Positions 52,501 through 62,418 of a stretch of 64,000 bases of DNA are shown here, in pieces (the stretch's first letter is position 1; the number at the start of each line of letters is the position of its first letter). The notes under the pieces were generated by a model. That model saw only the letters and a program-made list of their open reading frames with translations, searched no databases and was not told where the DNA came from. Where the stretch lies: assembly GCA_017449675.1 (NCBI GenBank), contig JAFTFG010000006.1, positions 62,001-126,000 on the forward strand, read 5' to 3'. This stretch comes from Prevotella sp. GTDB taxonomy: Bacteria; Bacteroidota; Bacteroidia; Bacteroidales; Bacteroidaceae. The position numbers were made by a program, and so were the translations under genes.

Positions 52501-53952
52501 TTATTCTTTAAAAATCTTTTCTACATATTCATTCCCCAATACCTCCGCACAGGTCTGTAACGCTGTCATAGCCACACCCTCCAGTCCGTGCAGCATCACG
52601 TTCTGTCCCGTCAGTAGCAATCCAGGGATGGGTGTTCTTGGCGACAACATCGTCATCAGCAAGTTACGGCAGTCTTTCCGCACCCCATAGGCAGAACCGT
52701 TCGGGGTCCGGTTATAATCACGATAGGTCAATGGCGTACTGGTATAGCATTTCTCTATCATCCCAGACAGTCCGGGGATCACCTGCTCAGCCAGTCGGAT
52801 GCATTTCCCGGCCACCATCTCCTTCATGGCGACATAATCTTCACCACGACGGTTCACGACCGTTTGCTCCCAGCGTTTACAGTAATCCCAGGGCATCGGT
52901 GTCAACAGGTCGACTTGACGGGCATAGTCACCTTCCTCTGGAACACGACAACTCACCATGACACCTCCTACTCCTCCCAAATCCTCATGAAAGGTCCACA
53001 CATTCGGTTTGAGATACACAAACTTATTATGGTTGAAATAGCGTAGCATCTCTGGTTTCAGGACCAGCGAGGCCGTAAACATCCCAAAGGAATTCTCCAT
53101 TGCATGAATCCTCCTGCGGAAGATACCCTTCAACAAGGCCGACTCTCTCACCATCTCAAAGGTCTGGACGGGATGGATATCACTGATAAAGAGAAGGCCC
53201 TCATAAACCCGTCCGTCACGGCACCGCACAGCCGCCAGTCGACCGTTACGCTCCAACAGTTCCTCCACCTCTGTCTGTGTGACGATCTCACCACCATTGG
53301 CACGGATCTCATCTGTCAACGCACGGACGATAAGACTACCACTGCCTTTCAGTCGCCAACTACTCTGAATATAACTGCTGTTACCATGTGCGAAAGTGAA
53401 GAAGGGTAGCGTTTCTCTTCTGAGTTCCATCTTCAAAGACGTACCGGATAGTACATTGATCAAAAGAGGATCCTTAAACGTATTCTTCAGATAGTGATAG
53501 GCATTCATACCATAAAACTGGTAGACATCACTCGAACCAAAAGGTACCTGTTCAGACTGTTGCAGCATCCTGACATAACGTTGCAAAGCCTCCCGCTCAT
53601 CAGGAAAGGAAGTCGCCAGCGTATCGACAAAACGGGAGTAACCCTCTGCGAAGGCATAGGTATGATGACCAATGGTCACCTGATCAAATCCGTCGGCATC
53701 CAGTCGATGCCAAGGCAGACGCATCAGTCCCAGATGGGAGAAGATACGATGCAGCCGCTGGCCATCTCCCAAGCCCCCTACGTAATGAAATCCCGTATCA
53801 AAGGCCATGCCGTCACGCTGATAACTTTGCAGACACCCTCCTGGCTGTGACTGACGCTCTACGACCAGCACCCGCTTACCTGCCCTTGAGAGTAACTGCG
53901 CACATATCAGTCCTCCGAAACCGCTTCCTATGACCACAACATCATATCTCAT
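52501..53952 (-). CDS. FAD-dependent oxidoreductase, phytoene desaturase/retinol saturase-like
   Basis: 483 residues from ATG 53952, chosen for its ATGA overlap with the exporter stop. The FAD-binding Rossmann motif VVVIGSGFGGLICAQLL is at the N-terminus, followed by ERQSQPGGCLQSY and TGFHYVGGLG. The C-terminal GLLLTGQNVMLHGLEGVAMT completes the FAD site. Such enzymes desaturate or saturate polyene or isoprenoid chains. With ketosynthase, ACP and exporter neighbours it is likely to act on a chain-like lipid. Confidence 0.85.
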   Translation of the reverse strand: MRYDVVVIGSGFGGLICAQLLSRAGKRVLVVERQSQPGGCLQSYQRDGMAFDTGFHYVGGLGDGQRLHRIFSHLGLMRLPWHRLDADGFDQVTIGHHTYAFAEGYSRFVDTLATSFPDEREALQRYVRMLQQSEQVPFGSSDVYQFYGMNAYHYLKNTFKDPLLINVLSGTSLKMELRRETLPFFTFAHGNSSYIQSSWRLKGSGSLIVRALTDEIRANGGEIVTQTEVEELLERNGRLAAVRCRDGRVYEGLLFISDIHPVQTFEMVRESALLKGIFRRRIHAMENSFGMFTASLVLKPEMLRYFNHNKFVYLKPNVWTFHEDLGGVGGVMVSCRVPEEGDYARQVDLLTPMPWDYCKRWEQTVVNRRGEDYVAMKEMVAGKCIRLAEQVIPGLSGMIEKCYTSTPLTYRDYNRTPNGSAYGVRKDCRNLLMTMLSPRTPIPGLLLTGQNVMLHGLEGVAMTALQTCAEVLGNEYVEKIFKE

Positions 53953-56423
53953 GCTTTCCGTTTTTGAAGCCATCGGTAGACGGCAGGTTGAAGAACATAC
54001 GACAGGATGACGGCAGCCAATAGCCCCACGAGCGTTGAGAAGCCTACGGAACGGATAGCAGGATGTGAGGCTATCAGCATGCTGCTAACCGTCGTTATCA
54101 AGGTGACGGCACTCAGGAAAATGGCCGTTTTATGATACGTAAGTTTCTGTTGGTCTTGGTGGGTCAGACCGTCTATCACAAAGATACTATAGTCTACGCC
54201 AATACCGAAGATAAAGGTGGAGATAATAATACTGATGAGGTTGAAGCGAATGTCAAATAAGACCATCGCCCCTAAGACTATCATCCAACTGAGCAGGATG
54301 GGTAGGAAGCCCAAGACTGCATGCCTTAGATTAAAATGGAAACTAAGGAGCAGTACGGCGAACACAAAAGCCATGGACAGCCATTGCAGCACGTTGAAGT
54401 CCTCATTCATACGCAATAACGTGTCCGTAGTATAATAATAGGTGTCGAGCACCAACAGATCCGGATACCTGGCTACGGCATCACAAATCCGGATATAGTC
54501 ACTCTCACTGCTTCGCACACTGTCGTTTGCACAGCGCACAGAGGTGAAACAGAGAAAATTACCGTCATACGACTCCTCCATCAGTGTCGACTGGTAGCCG
54601 GCAGGTATCAGGTGGGCTTCATAGAGCGCATCAGGCTCATAATCGGCTGCTACCGTCTCGAAGAACGTATCAAAAGCCTCCGGTCTCAGACCTGCCTGTG
54701 AGGTTGTCTCGGCAATCAGTTGACGTACCTTGGCCTGTCGTTCCTCCGTCCAGTATGCTTTCCATGCCATGATACGCTGCTGTTGTACCTTCATCGGTAC
54801 GAATATCTGATTGGTAGGTGTATAACTCTTCACCAATCCCAACTGTTGGAGGGAGTCCAGTTGTTGTTCCAACAGACTGAAATGCTCTATCGCCTCCTCC
54901 ATCGTCTTACCCTTGCTGGCGAAATATTTCTGTTTGTCACCCGTATACGTTTTCTCCCGCAACAACTGCTCTGAGTGCTCTGTCAATGGGGCATCATAGC
55001 CCAGGTTATGCATGTCGGCATCAAACCGGGTTCCTCCTACCAAATAAGCACTGACGCAGACCACCATAATTACCACGAGGACAACCAACAGTGGTTTCTT
55101 ACGATCAAAGGGATAGGCATTCAACTGATCTATCCAAGCAAACGAATGCGCGGAAGTCTGTTCACCTCTCCGCCCTAAGAACTGAGGCAGGTAGGTCAGA
55201 CTGAACAGTGTTGTTCCCAGGATGGCAAAAGCAGCAAAGAGCCCGAAATCCTGCAAGAGACTGGTTTGGATGAAGATCAGTCCCGCAAACGACCCGATGG
55301 TCGTCAGACACCCCAGCCATACAGGTTTCACCTGATCACGCAACATCCGTTCCGTGTCTCCCACATACTGTTCATGCGTCAATACATGGAGAACATAACT
55401 GAGGGCTACACCCAGTACCACACCGCCGATACCCAGAGCCAACAACGAGAATTGTCCTTTGATGAAATACATCATGGTCAGCCCAAAGAGCGTACCGAAG
55501 ACAACGGGTAGCAGTAACAGAGGAATGGTATTCCAGCGACGGAAACTCACCAACAGGAACACTAATACCAAGACCAATGCCCCCGTAATGGTTGTGGTCA
55601 GGTCGTGTTTGATCTGTGAAGAGTTATAATAACCACTAGCGGGGGTACCATGATAACTGATCCGGACATCAGGATGGGCAACGGCAAACTTTTCTATCGC
55701 CTCATTCATCATTTCGAAGAGTGCTGAGCCCTGTCCCGTATTCGTGGCTGAGAAATGAGGAGTGATAAAGGCCAGACAGACGGTGGAGTCAGGAACAAAG
55801 AAATGACTGTCGATGGTCTGATAACTACCTGTCCCACCCTCCAATAGAGGTTGCAACCGATCTGCCAGTACATTCCGCATACCCATAGGATCCATCTGTA
55901 TCAACTCCGGGAAAAGTTCGCCCACCTCACTCTGTAGGTCATCATAGTTCTGACGCATCTGCCGGACAAAATGCTCACGGGTCAGCAGGGTGTCGAAAAG
56001 AGCATAGGCCGACGTATCGATATAGGCTGGGAAATGTCCCATGAGATAGTCGATACCGTCCATCATCAGGTCGTCCGGTAACTGATAGAAGATATCCTCG
56101 ATGGTCTGACTCACAGAGTCATGCCGCAGGAGGGTATCCACAAACTGGTCACATACTTCCGATAGTCGTGCCGGATCCGGCGTACCGTCACCCTGCCATT
56201 CAAACAGCAGAAACGTCTTGTCCTTGATCTTCAGATCGGCAAAGGCCAGTTTGGTGGAACCGTCCTCATTTTTCGATGATGGCATCAGTTTGTCGATATC
56301 CTCTTCAAGATGGATACGTGTAGCAAACCATCCGAAGAAGACAAAGAGCGCTACCATCGACAACCAGCAGACCAGTTGATGGTCACGGAAATAATGATAT
56401 AACCTGATGAATAGATTCGTCAT
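53949..56423 (-). CDS. MMPL/RND-superfamily lipid exporter
   Basis: 824 residues with about twelve predicted helices arranged in two RND halves, each after a large periplasmic domain. The first half contains IGGVVLGVALSYVLHV and the second IFGIGVDYSIFVIDGL, typical MMPL/HAE3-like segments. Its length and operon place suggest it moves the operon's lipid product to the periplasm. Overlaps flanking genes by 4 bases. Confidence 0.88.
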   Translation of the reverse strand: MTNLFIRLYHYFRDHQLVCWLSMVALFVFFGWFATRIHLEEDIDKLMPSSKNEDGSTKLAFADLKIKDKTFLLFEWQGDGTPDPARLSEVCDQFVDTLLRHDSVSQTIEDIFYQLPDDLMMDGIDYLMGHFPAYIDTSAYALFDTLLTREHFVRQMRQNYDDLQSEVGELFPELIQMDPMGMRNVLADRLQPLLEGGTGSYQTIDSHFFVPDSTVCLAFITPHFSATNTGQGSALFEMMNEAIEKFAVAHPDVRISYHGTPASGYYNSSQIKHDLTTTITGALVLVLVFLLVSFRRWNTIPLLLLPVVFGTLFGLTMMYFIKGQFSLLALGIGGVVLGVALSYVLHVLTHEQYVGDTERMLRDQVKPVWLGCLTTIGSFAGLIFIQTSLLQDFGLFAAFAILGTTLFSLTYLPQFLGRRGEQTSAHSFAWIDQLNAYPFDRKKPLLVVLVVIMVVCVSAYLVGGTRFDADMHNLGYDAPLTEHSEQLLREKTYTGDKQKYFASKGKTMEEAIEHFSLLEQQLDSLQQLGLVKSYTPTNQIFVPMKVQQQRIMAWKAYWTEERQAKVRQLIAETTSQAGLRPEAFDTFFETVAADYEPDALYEAHLIPAGYQSTLMEESYDGNFLCFTSVRCANDSVRSSESDYIRICDAVARYPDLLVLDTYYYTTDTLLRMNEDFNVLQWLSMAFVFAVLLLSFHFNLRHAVLGFLPILLSWMIVLGAMVLFDIRFNLISIIISTFIFGIGVDYSIFVIDGLTHQDQQKLTYHKTAIFLSAVTLITTVSSMLIASHPAIRSVGFSTLVGLLAAVILSYVLQPAVYRWLQKRKA

Positions 56424-56833
56424 TGCATGAATATTTTCAAGTCTACCTCAGCAATGGTCTCCCCACCAATGGTGGTGATACCATGCGCCAAGGTCATCTG
56501 ACCAAACGAGAAGCCGAAGGTCACGGTGGTCAGTAGTTGCTCATTGATCTCAGGACGACGGTGACAGCAGAAATGCTTCACCTCTGCGATCATCCCGATA
56601 GGAGCCGTCTCGCCTGCCGCCTTACTAGCGGCAAGGGCGGAGCACGACTGTGCTATATGCTCTATCAGGCCCGTTGGCGACATCATACCGTCGGGCAACA
56701 GGAAGTAATTACCCCTTTGGACAACAAGCATTGTCCTAGCGGTATTCTCATCCTGCTGTTCAAACTCGTCAACCATCATGAAGGGTTCACGCTGGGGGAT
56801 GAGTTTCTTGATATCGTCACCTTTGATTATCAT
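56420..56833 (-). CDS. Hot-dog fold 3-hydroxyacyl-ACP dehydratase-like protein
   Basis: 137 residues. IPQREPFMMVDEF matches the FabZ/FabA entry segment, and MSPTGLIEHIAQSCSALAA resembles the central helix. The usual HFPG catalytic His is not visible, as in the ApeP-like dehydratases of aryl-polyene clusters, so activity is probable but not certain. Confidence 0.78.
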   Translation of the reverse strand: MIIKGDDIKKLIPQREPFMMVDEFEQQDENTARTMLVVQRGNYFLLPDGMMSPTGLIEHIAQSCSALAASKAAGETAPIGMIAEVKHFCCHRRPEINEQLLTTVTFGFSFGQMTLAHGITTIGGETIAEVDLKIFMQ

Positions 56834-57075
56834 GCGGGCAAGTGTTGCTCGATGTAGTCGTAAAGGTTATTGAAAGTCTGAATCTGATGGAGTTCGTTTA
56901 CGGGAATCGTAATCTTATAGGTCACCTGCACCAAGGCGATCAAGTCTACCAGATTGATGCTATCTAACTGAAGGGTATCCTTCAGGTTTGCATCAGGGGT
57001 GAACTCACTCTGTTCTACTTCAAACTCTTCTGAGAGCAGTCCGTTTACCTGCTCAATGATTTCTTCTCTTGTCAT
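56830..57075 (-). CDS. Acyl carrier protein
   Basis: 81 residues. LQLDSINLVDLIALVQ holds the serine for 4'-phosphopantetheine. It is acidic and helical, distinct from a housekeeping ACP in having L-D-S-I-N. It carries intermediates between the adjacent ketosynthase, dehydratase and reductase. It overlaps the dehydratase gene by 4 bases. Confidence 0.92.
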   Translation of the reverse strand: MTREEIIEQVNGLLSEEFEVEQSEFTPDANLKDTLQLDSINLVDLIALVQVTYKITIPVNELHQIQTFNNLYDYIEQHLPA

Positions 57076-57100
57076 AATCTTTCTAATGTTTTTTAAATGG

Positions 57101-58327
57101 TTATTTGATATCTTTCACGATCAAAGTTGAATTGGTCCCTCCAAAACCGAACGAGTTACTGAGGAACATATCGAAATGGGCCTCCGTCGTCTCTGGAATG
57201 ATATTCACACAGGCCGTCTCCTCGTCAGGATTCTCAAAGTTGACATTACCTGCAATGAAACCGTTCTTCATCATCAACAAGGAGTAGATGATCTCTGAGG
57301 CACCTGCCATCCACATCTCATGTCCCGTCTGACACTTCGTAGAGGTGACAGGCACACGGTAGTCACCAAATATCTGGGCAATAGCCTGAGCCTCACGGCT
57401 GTCACCAATCTTGGTAGAGGTAGCATGCGCATTCACATAACCGATCTCCTTGATATTGACACCGCTCTGCTGCAGACACAGTTCCAACGAGCGGGCCGGT
57501 CCGGCCACATTCGGTGTAGAGATATGATCACCATTACCAGAGAAGCCCCAACCGACAATCTCTGCCAGGATGGGAGCCCCACGACGGACAGCACTCTCAT
57601 ATTCCTCGATGACCAAAGTAGCAGCACCACCACCAGGAACCAGTCCGTTACGATCACGGTCGAATGGACGACTGGCCTTCGTAGCGTCATTATCGTCACG
57701 CAGGGCAAAGGACTGGATACCATCGAAAGAAGCCACACCATACATATTAGCCTCCTGGGCACCACCACAGACAACACACTCCTGAAGGCCGTTCTTGATC
57801 AACAGATAACCCAGACCTATCGACTGGGAACCCGAGGCACATGCAGCAGAGGCAGTCAGGTTGATACCCTTGAGGTGGAACAGACAGGCCAGATTCATCG
57901 TAACGGTAGAGTTCATCGACTGGAAGATGGCACCACTGCCACATGCTGCAGTAGAGCCAAACTGACGGAACTTATCGAGGGCACGCATCGTAGCCTCGGC
58001 TACGGAGTCATTACCATAGATAATACCTACCTCATGTTGGTCGATATAGTCTTGTTCCAAACGAGCACTGACCAGAGCATCACGGGTAGCCATATAGGCA
58101 TATTGCGCTTCCTCCGGCATAAACTGTCTGAAGTTACGGTTCACAAATGGTTTTAAATCTGCTTTGGGAACGTCAGCACAGAAAGGAGAACGGAAACCCG
58201 CATCCACACGCTCCTGACTGAACACAATACCACTCTTTCCATCATACAAGGACTGGCGTACCTCATCAAGGGTCGTACCGAGACACGACCAGATACCCAT
58301 TCCTGTGATTACTACTCTTCTTTCCAT
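57101..58327 (-). CDS. Beta-ketoacyl-ACP synthase, FabF/KAS II type
   Basis: 408 residues. Catalytic Cys is in TASAACASGSQS (about residue 163), with His in NAHATSTKIGD and TGHEMWMAGASE; the C-terminus ends in the NSFGFGGTNSTLI motif. All three catalytic residues are present, so it is an active condensing enzyme and not a chain-length factor. No second KS lies nearby. Confidence 0.92.
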   Translation of the reverse strand: MERRVVITGMGIWSCLGTTLDEVRQSLYDGKSGIVFSQERVDAGFRSPFCADVPKADLKPFVNRNFRQFMPEEAQYAYMATRDALVSARLEQDYIDQHEVGIIYGNDSVAEATMRALDKFRQFGSTAACGSGAIFQSMNSTVTMNLACLFHLKGINLTASAACASGSQSIGLGYLLIKNGLQECVVCGGAQEANMYGVASFDGIQSFALRDDNDATKASRPFDRDRNGLVPGGGAATLVIEEYESAVRRGAPILAEIVGWGFSGNGDHISTPNVAGPARSLELCLQQSGVNIKEIGYVNAHATSTKIGDSREAQAIAQIFGDYRVPVTSTKCQTGHEMWMAGASEIIYSLLMMKNGFIAGNVNFENPDEETACVNIIPETTEAHFDMFLSNSFGFGGTNSTLIVKDIK

Positions 58328-58332
58328 TCTTC

Positions 58333-59466
58333 TTATATTTGCTTTTTATAACATCTTCTACGTTTCACATACTGCGGATGCAACGGTTTCCATTGAGACA
58401 GTTCACGTACATTATATTCCAACTGCGGACCCGTCTCCGCCCATTTAAATCCATAACGGTTATAGACGGGAATCAAGTCATCGAAAAACATCGCATTGAC
58501 ACCCAGTCCCTGATAGTCCGGCCGGATGGCGATAAGCAGCATCTCCGCATGATCTTCCCGCTTCCATTTGAGAGCCTTCAGCAGATGGTACCACCCAAAA
58601 GGTAGCAGTCGACCGCCGGCCTTCTTCATCGCCTGTGTGAGACAGCCCATCGTGATAGCAACGCCCACTACCTCATGTTTGTCATTGACAATCACGGGAA
58701 TGAGTTGCAGGTCTATCAGTCGCACATACTTCTTGAGGAAGACATCCACCTGTCGTTGTGACAAGGTCGAGAACCCAAAGATCGGCTGGTAAGCCTCATT
58801 CAACAGTTCAAACAATTTCTGTCCATAGCCTTGACGAAGAACCTCCCGTAGCGAGAGTTTCAAGACTTGCAAACCGATCTGCTCTCTCGCATATTGTGCC
58901 ACACGGGCATATCTGGCTGGTGTTTCCTGGGGGATGTCAATACGCACCTGCAACCAGTCTGCCTCTTTCTTCAACCCCAGAGCCTCCATATGGCGAGGAT
59001 AATATTCGGGATTATAGATCGTATTCATTGAACCCACCATGTCAAAGTCCTCCACTAACATGCCTTCCTTGTCGAAGTCAGTGATTCCCAACGGACCCTG
59101 TATCATCGTCATTCCCCGCTCTCGTCCCCATTCCTCCACCGCATTGAGCAACGCTTTGGAGATGGCGATGTCATCGAGGAACTCAATCATGGAGAAACGG
59201 ACATTCTGCGTCTGCCATTTCTCATTCGCCCTCCGGTTCACGATACCAACGACACGCCCTACAGGCTGTCCGTTCCGATAGGCGACAAACGGTTGGATGT
59301 CGGAAAATTCCAGTCCAGGATTCTTCCGTCGGTCAAAGAGGTTACGCACGTCCGACTCCAGATCAGGAACGTACTGGGGACAATGTCGGTAGATTTGATC
59401 CGTCACATGGATAAAATCATGCATTTCTCTGCGCCCGCCAACCTTTTTTATCTCTATCTCACTCAT
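58333..59466 (-). CDS. GNAT-like protein of unknown substrate
   Basis: 377 residues. It resembles the Bacteroidetes GNAT-like proteins of about 380 residues: QPFVAYRNGQPVGRVVGIVN near the N-terminus is a GNAT beta-hairpin region, and MLLIAIRPDYQGLGVNAMFF matches an acetyl-CoA-binding segment. No signal peptide. In the operon it lies between the AraC regulator and the ketosynthase; an acyltransferase role in priming or release is possible. Confidence 0.7.
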   Translation of the reverse strand: MSEIEIKKVGGRREMHDFIHVTDQIYRHCPQYVPDLESDVRNLFDRRKNPGLEFSDIQPFVAYRNGQPVGRVVGIVNRRANEKWQTQNVRFSMIEFLDDIAISKALLNAVEEWGRERGMTMIQGPLGITDFDKEGMLVEDFDMVGSMNTIYNPEYYPRHMEALGLKKEADWLQVRIDIPQETPARYARVAQYAREQIGLQVLKLSLREVLRQGYGQKLFELLNEAYQPIFGFSTLSQRQVDVFLKKYVRLIDLQLIPVIVNDKHEVVGVAITMGCLTQAMKKAGGRLLPFGWYHLLKALKWKREDHAEMLLIAIRPDYQGLGVNAMFFDDLIPVYNRYGFKWAETGPQLEYNVRELSQWKPLHPQYVKRRRCYKKQI

Positions 59467-60248
59467 CTGATCATTCTTTTATGCTCTGCACGGTATTCCA
59501 TCGGGGTCACATGTGCCTGTTCGCGAAAATACTGACTGAAAAAGGACGAATTAGGAAAGCCCAACTTATTGGATATCTCCTTGACACTCATATCCGTCTC
59601 CCTTAACAACAAATAGCAGTCCTGCATCGTACACTCCGTAATCCACCGCATCGGATTCTTACCACTGACTTTCTTGGAGATTGCAGAAAGATACTTAGGA
59701 GTAATGTTCAACTGGTCGGCATAATAGGCCACCCGCTGACGCTTTTGTTCCTGATGCGAGAGCAATAGCAGAAACTGGTTAAAAATTTCTTTATCATGGA
59801 TACTCGACTGGTCGTTGGGTAACAGCATATCTTCATGACGCAACAGTTCCTCACAAACCATTAGTAACATGGTACGCAGGAAAGAAACAATAATCTCCCT
59901 CAACAACTGTGGCATACGCTCTGCCCCAAAGAGGGCCTGGGTGTATTGTTGGAAACCACCCAACCACTCTTTGCCGTCCACCACATATATCTCTTTCATA
60001 TACATGGCCTTATTCCAGATATTAATCTGGTTACCCAAAACGGATTTCAGCATACGGTCGGAGACCAGTAAGGCACCACCTTCCACATCAGCACTCGCAT
60101 GCATCGGCTCCACATGCTTTCCTGTAGGGATCAGAAGAAGTTGACCGGGAGTAACAGTCACCTGTAGACTTCCACCTAACTCTACCAGAAAATGATTCAC
60201 GAACAGTACTTCATCATCCATAACATGTACAATTTGATTCTCTTGCAT
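59463..60248 (-). CDS. AraC-family transcriptional regulator
   Basis: 261 residues. An N-terminal cupin-like sensing domain precedes two C-terminal helix-turn-helix motifs (YADQLNITPKYLSAISKK and SVKEISNKLGFPNSSFFSQY). It is the first gene behind the promoter at 60272 and probably controls its own operon. It overlaps the GNAT-like gene by 4 bases. Confidence 0.92.
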   Translation of the reverse strand: MQENQIVHVMDDEVLFVNHFLVELGGSLQVTVTPGQLLLIPTGKHVEPMHASADVEGGALLVSDRMLKSVLGNQINIWNKAMYMKEIYVVDGKEWLGGFQQYTQALFGAERMPQLLREIIVSFLRTMLLMVCEELLRHEDMLLPNDQSSIHDKEIFNQFLLLLSHQEQKRQRVAYYADQLNITPKYLSAISKKVSGKNPMRWITECTMQDCYLLLRETDMSVKEISNKLGFPNSSFFSQYFREQAHVTPMEYRAEHKRMIR

Positions 60249-60271
60249 GCGTAGTTATTTCTTTTCCGCTG

Positions 60272-60279
60272 CAAAATTA
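60272..60279 (-). promoter_or_regulatory. Promoter -7 element of the ketosynthase operon
   Basis: TAATTTTG on the minus strand, 24 bases upstream of the AraC ATG. It is the only clear promoter for the whole ten-gene set. Confidence 0.6.
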
Positions 60280-60342
60280 AACATTATTTTCCAACTTTCG
60301 ACGTTCGTTTTTCCCCATTCTTTGTTCCTTTTCTCGTTTACA

Positions 60343-61776
60343 CTATAAAATGAGTCCCATTGCCCTTGCTTTCTCCTTCAACAGGCATAACAGAGGGTCG
60401 CGCTCATTCTCGACTCTATTGTCAAGAACAGCATCCTTGAGGTACTGTTTCAGAACCCCTACTTCACGGGAGGGAGAGAGATGAAACATCTCCATAATCT
60501 CGTTACCGTCAATCACTGGCTGCAACAGGCGTTTATAGTCCTTCTCCTTCAGATCAGCCAGTTTCTCACGGACCATTCTGAAGTTCTCCAAGAACAGTTG
60601 TTTTCGGACTTCGTTCTTAGAGGTGATATCTGCCTCACAAAGACACATCAACTCATCGATGTCATCCCCTGCGTCATTGAGAAGACGGCGTACCGCCGAG
60701 TCGGTCACCCCATCGTCAGCAATAGCCTGAGGACGCATATGCAGACCAACAAGTTTTTGTACGAAACGCATTTCCGCTCCCATAGGGAGTTTCAGACGCC
60801 GAAATATCTCAGGGACCATTCTGGCACCAATACAGTTATGGTTGTGAAAAGTCCATCCGACCTTCGGCTCCCAACGTTTCGACTTCGTCTTACCTATATC
60901 GTGAAGAAGGGCTGCCCAGCGGAGCCATAAAGGAGCATCTGGTGCCACCTTCACTACATTCTCCAACACCTCGAGAGTATGGTAGAAATTATTCTTGTGA
61001 GCCTTCCCATCACGTTTCTCCACTATATCGAGTGCAGATAACTCCGGCAGGACGATCTGTAAGAGTCCACTACGCTGGAGATATTCAAATCCGATACTGG
61101 GATGAGGAGCCATGATAATTTTGTTAAGTTCCACCTCAATACGCTCACCACTGACAATCTTGATACGATCGGCCATCCGTTGCAACGCATCAAAAGTCTC
61201 CTCCTCAATTTGGAAATTCAACTGAGTGGCAAAACGGATGCAACGCATCATCCGAAGCGGATCATCAGAGAAGGTCACCTCCGGATTGAGTGGCGTGGCG
61301 ATGATACCGTCTTCCAGATCTGCAATACCATTAAAAGGATCTACCAACTCACCATAACGGTCTTTATTCAGACAGATTGCCATCGCATTGATTGTAAAGT
61401 CACGACGGTTCTGATCATCTTCCAACGTCCCATCTTCCACAATAGGTTTACGGGAGTCATGACTGTAACTCTCCTTACGGGCACCCACGAATTCTATTTC
61501 CTGATCGCGGACTTTCACCTGAGCAGTTCCAAAATTACGAAACACGGAGAGATGTGCTTTCCGTCCCATAGATTTCTTTAAGGCGGATGCCACCTCAATG
61601 CCACTACCCACCACCACCACATCTATATCATTGGAAGGCCGTTCCAGGAAGATATCACGCACATAGCCGCCAACGACATAACACGCTACTCCCAACCGGT
61701 CTGCAATGTCGCTGATCTGATGGAAAACAGGTTTGTCGAGGATCTTCGCCAGAGCGGCATCTGAATAGAGTTTCAT
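60343..61776 (-). CDS. CCA-adding enzyme / poly(A) polymerase family with HD domain
   Basis: 477 residues from MKLYSDAALAK at 61776. The class II nucleotidyltransferase core (VVGGYVRDIFLERPSNDIDVVV) is followed by RRDFTINAMA, RMMRCIRFA, and an HD domain (ALLHDIGKTKS). It probably adds or repairs the tRNA CCA end; HD activity may be a phosphohydrolase. The start avoids a low-complexity extension to 61920. Confidence 0.93.
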   Translation of the reverse strand: MKLYSDAALAKILDKPVFHQISDIADRLGVACYVVGGYVRDIFLERPSNDIDVVVVGSGIEVASALKKSMGRKAHLSVFRNFGTAQVKVRDQEIEFVGARKESYSHDSRKPIVEDGTLEDDQNRRDFTINAMAICLNKDRYGELVDPFNGIADLEDGIIATPLNPEVTFSDDPLRMMRCIRFATQLNFQIEEETFDALQRMADRIKIVSGERIEVELNKIIMAPHPSIGFEYLQRSGLLQIVLPELSALDIVEKRDGKAHKNNFYHTLEVLENVVKVAPDAPLWLRWAALLHDIGKTKSKRWEPKVGWTFHNHNCIGARMVPEIFRRLKLPMGAEMRFVQKLVGLHMRPQAIADDGVTDSAVRRLLNDAGDDIDELMCLCEADITSKNEVRKQLFLENFRMVREKLADLKEKDYKRLLQPVIDGNEIMEMFHLSPSREVGVLKQYLKDAVLDNRVENERDPLLCLLKEKARAMGLIL

Positions 61777-61798
61777 GACATTTTTTTCTTTTTGGCTG

Positions 61799-61806
61799 CA
61801 AAAGTA
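61799..61806 (-). promoter_or_regulatory. Promoter -7 element for the CCA-adding gene
   Basis: TACTTTTG on the minus strand, 22 bases before the ATG at 61776. Confidence 0.55.
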
Positions 61807-61819
61807 CAAAAAATATTTG

Positions 61820-61827
61820 TAACTTTG
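61820..61827 (+). promoter_or_regulatory. Promoter -7 element for DUF1599
   Basis: TAACTTTG, only 9 bases before the ATG at 61837. The mRNA may start within a few bases of the start codon, making it nearly leaderless. Confidence 0.6.
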
Positions 61828-61836
61828 CACTCGAAT

Positions 61837-62418
61837 ATGGCAAAAGAAAACGAAAAGACCAACGCACAGTTTGAACAGGTCATGCAGGAATGCCGCAACT
61901 TGTTTGAGAAAAAACTCCATGACTATGGGGCTTCTTGGCGTATCCTGCGCCCACAGTCCCTCACAGACCAGTTATTCATCAAGGCAAAACGCATCCGTTC
62001 TCTGGAAATAAAAAAAGAGTCTCTGGTAGGCGAAGGCATCCGTCCTGAATTCATTGCCCTGATTAATTATGGTATCGTGGGACTGATCCAACTGGCTCAC
62101 GGTTTCTCGGATACAGTGGATATGCAACCAAGAGAGGCTATAGTGCTCTACGACCGTTACGCCAACGAGGCACTGCAACTGATGAAGCGTAAGAACCACG
62201 ACTATGACGAGGCGTGGCGAGGTATGCGTGTCAGCAGTTATACGGATTTCATCCTCACCAAGATAGAACGTATCAAGGAGATAGAGAATCTCGGAGGCGA
62301 CACGCTTGTAAGCGAGGGTATTGATGCCAACTACATGGATATCATCAACTATGCGGTCTTCGGAGCCATTAAGTTGAATGAGACAAACGACGAAGTCACT
62401 TCGTCTGCCGAGGAATGA
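61837..62418 (+). CDS. DUF1599 protein (duplicated domain)
   Basis: 193 residues made of two similar halves (KKLHDYGASWRILRPQSLTD and RKNHDYDEAWRGMRVSSYTD), each with a conserved D-Y and W-R. That is the DUF1599 pattern of Bacteroidetes. Function is not established. It overlaps the DoxX gene by 4 bases. Confidence 0.88.
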   Translation: MAKENEKTNAQFEQVMQECRNLFEKKLHDYGASWRILRPQSLTDQLFIKAKRIRSLEIKKESLVGEGIRPEFIALINYGIVGLIQLAHGFSDTVDMQPREAIVLYDRYANEALQLMKRKNHDYDEAWRGMRVSSYTDFILTKIERIKEIENLGGDTLVSEGIDANYMDIINYAVFGAIKLNETNDEVTSSAEE

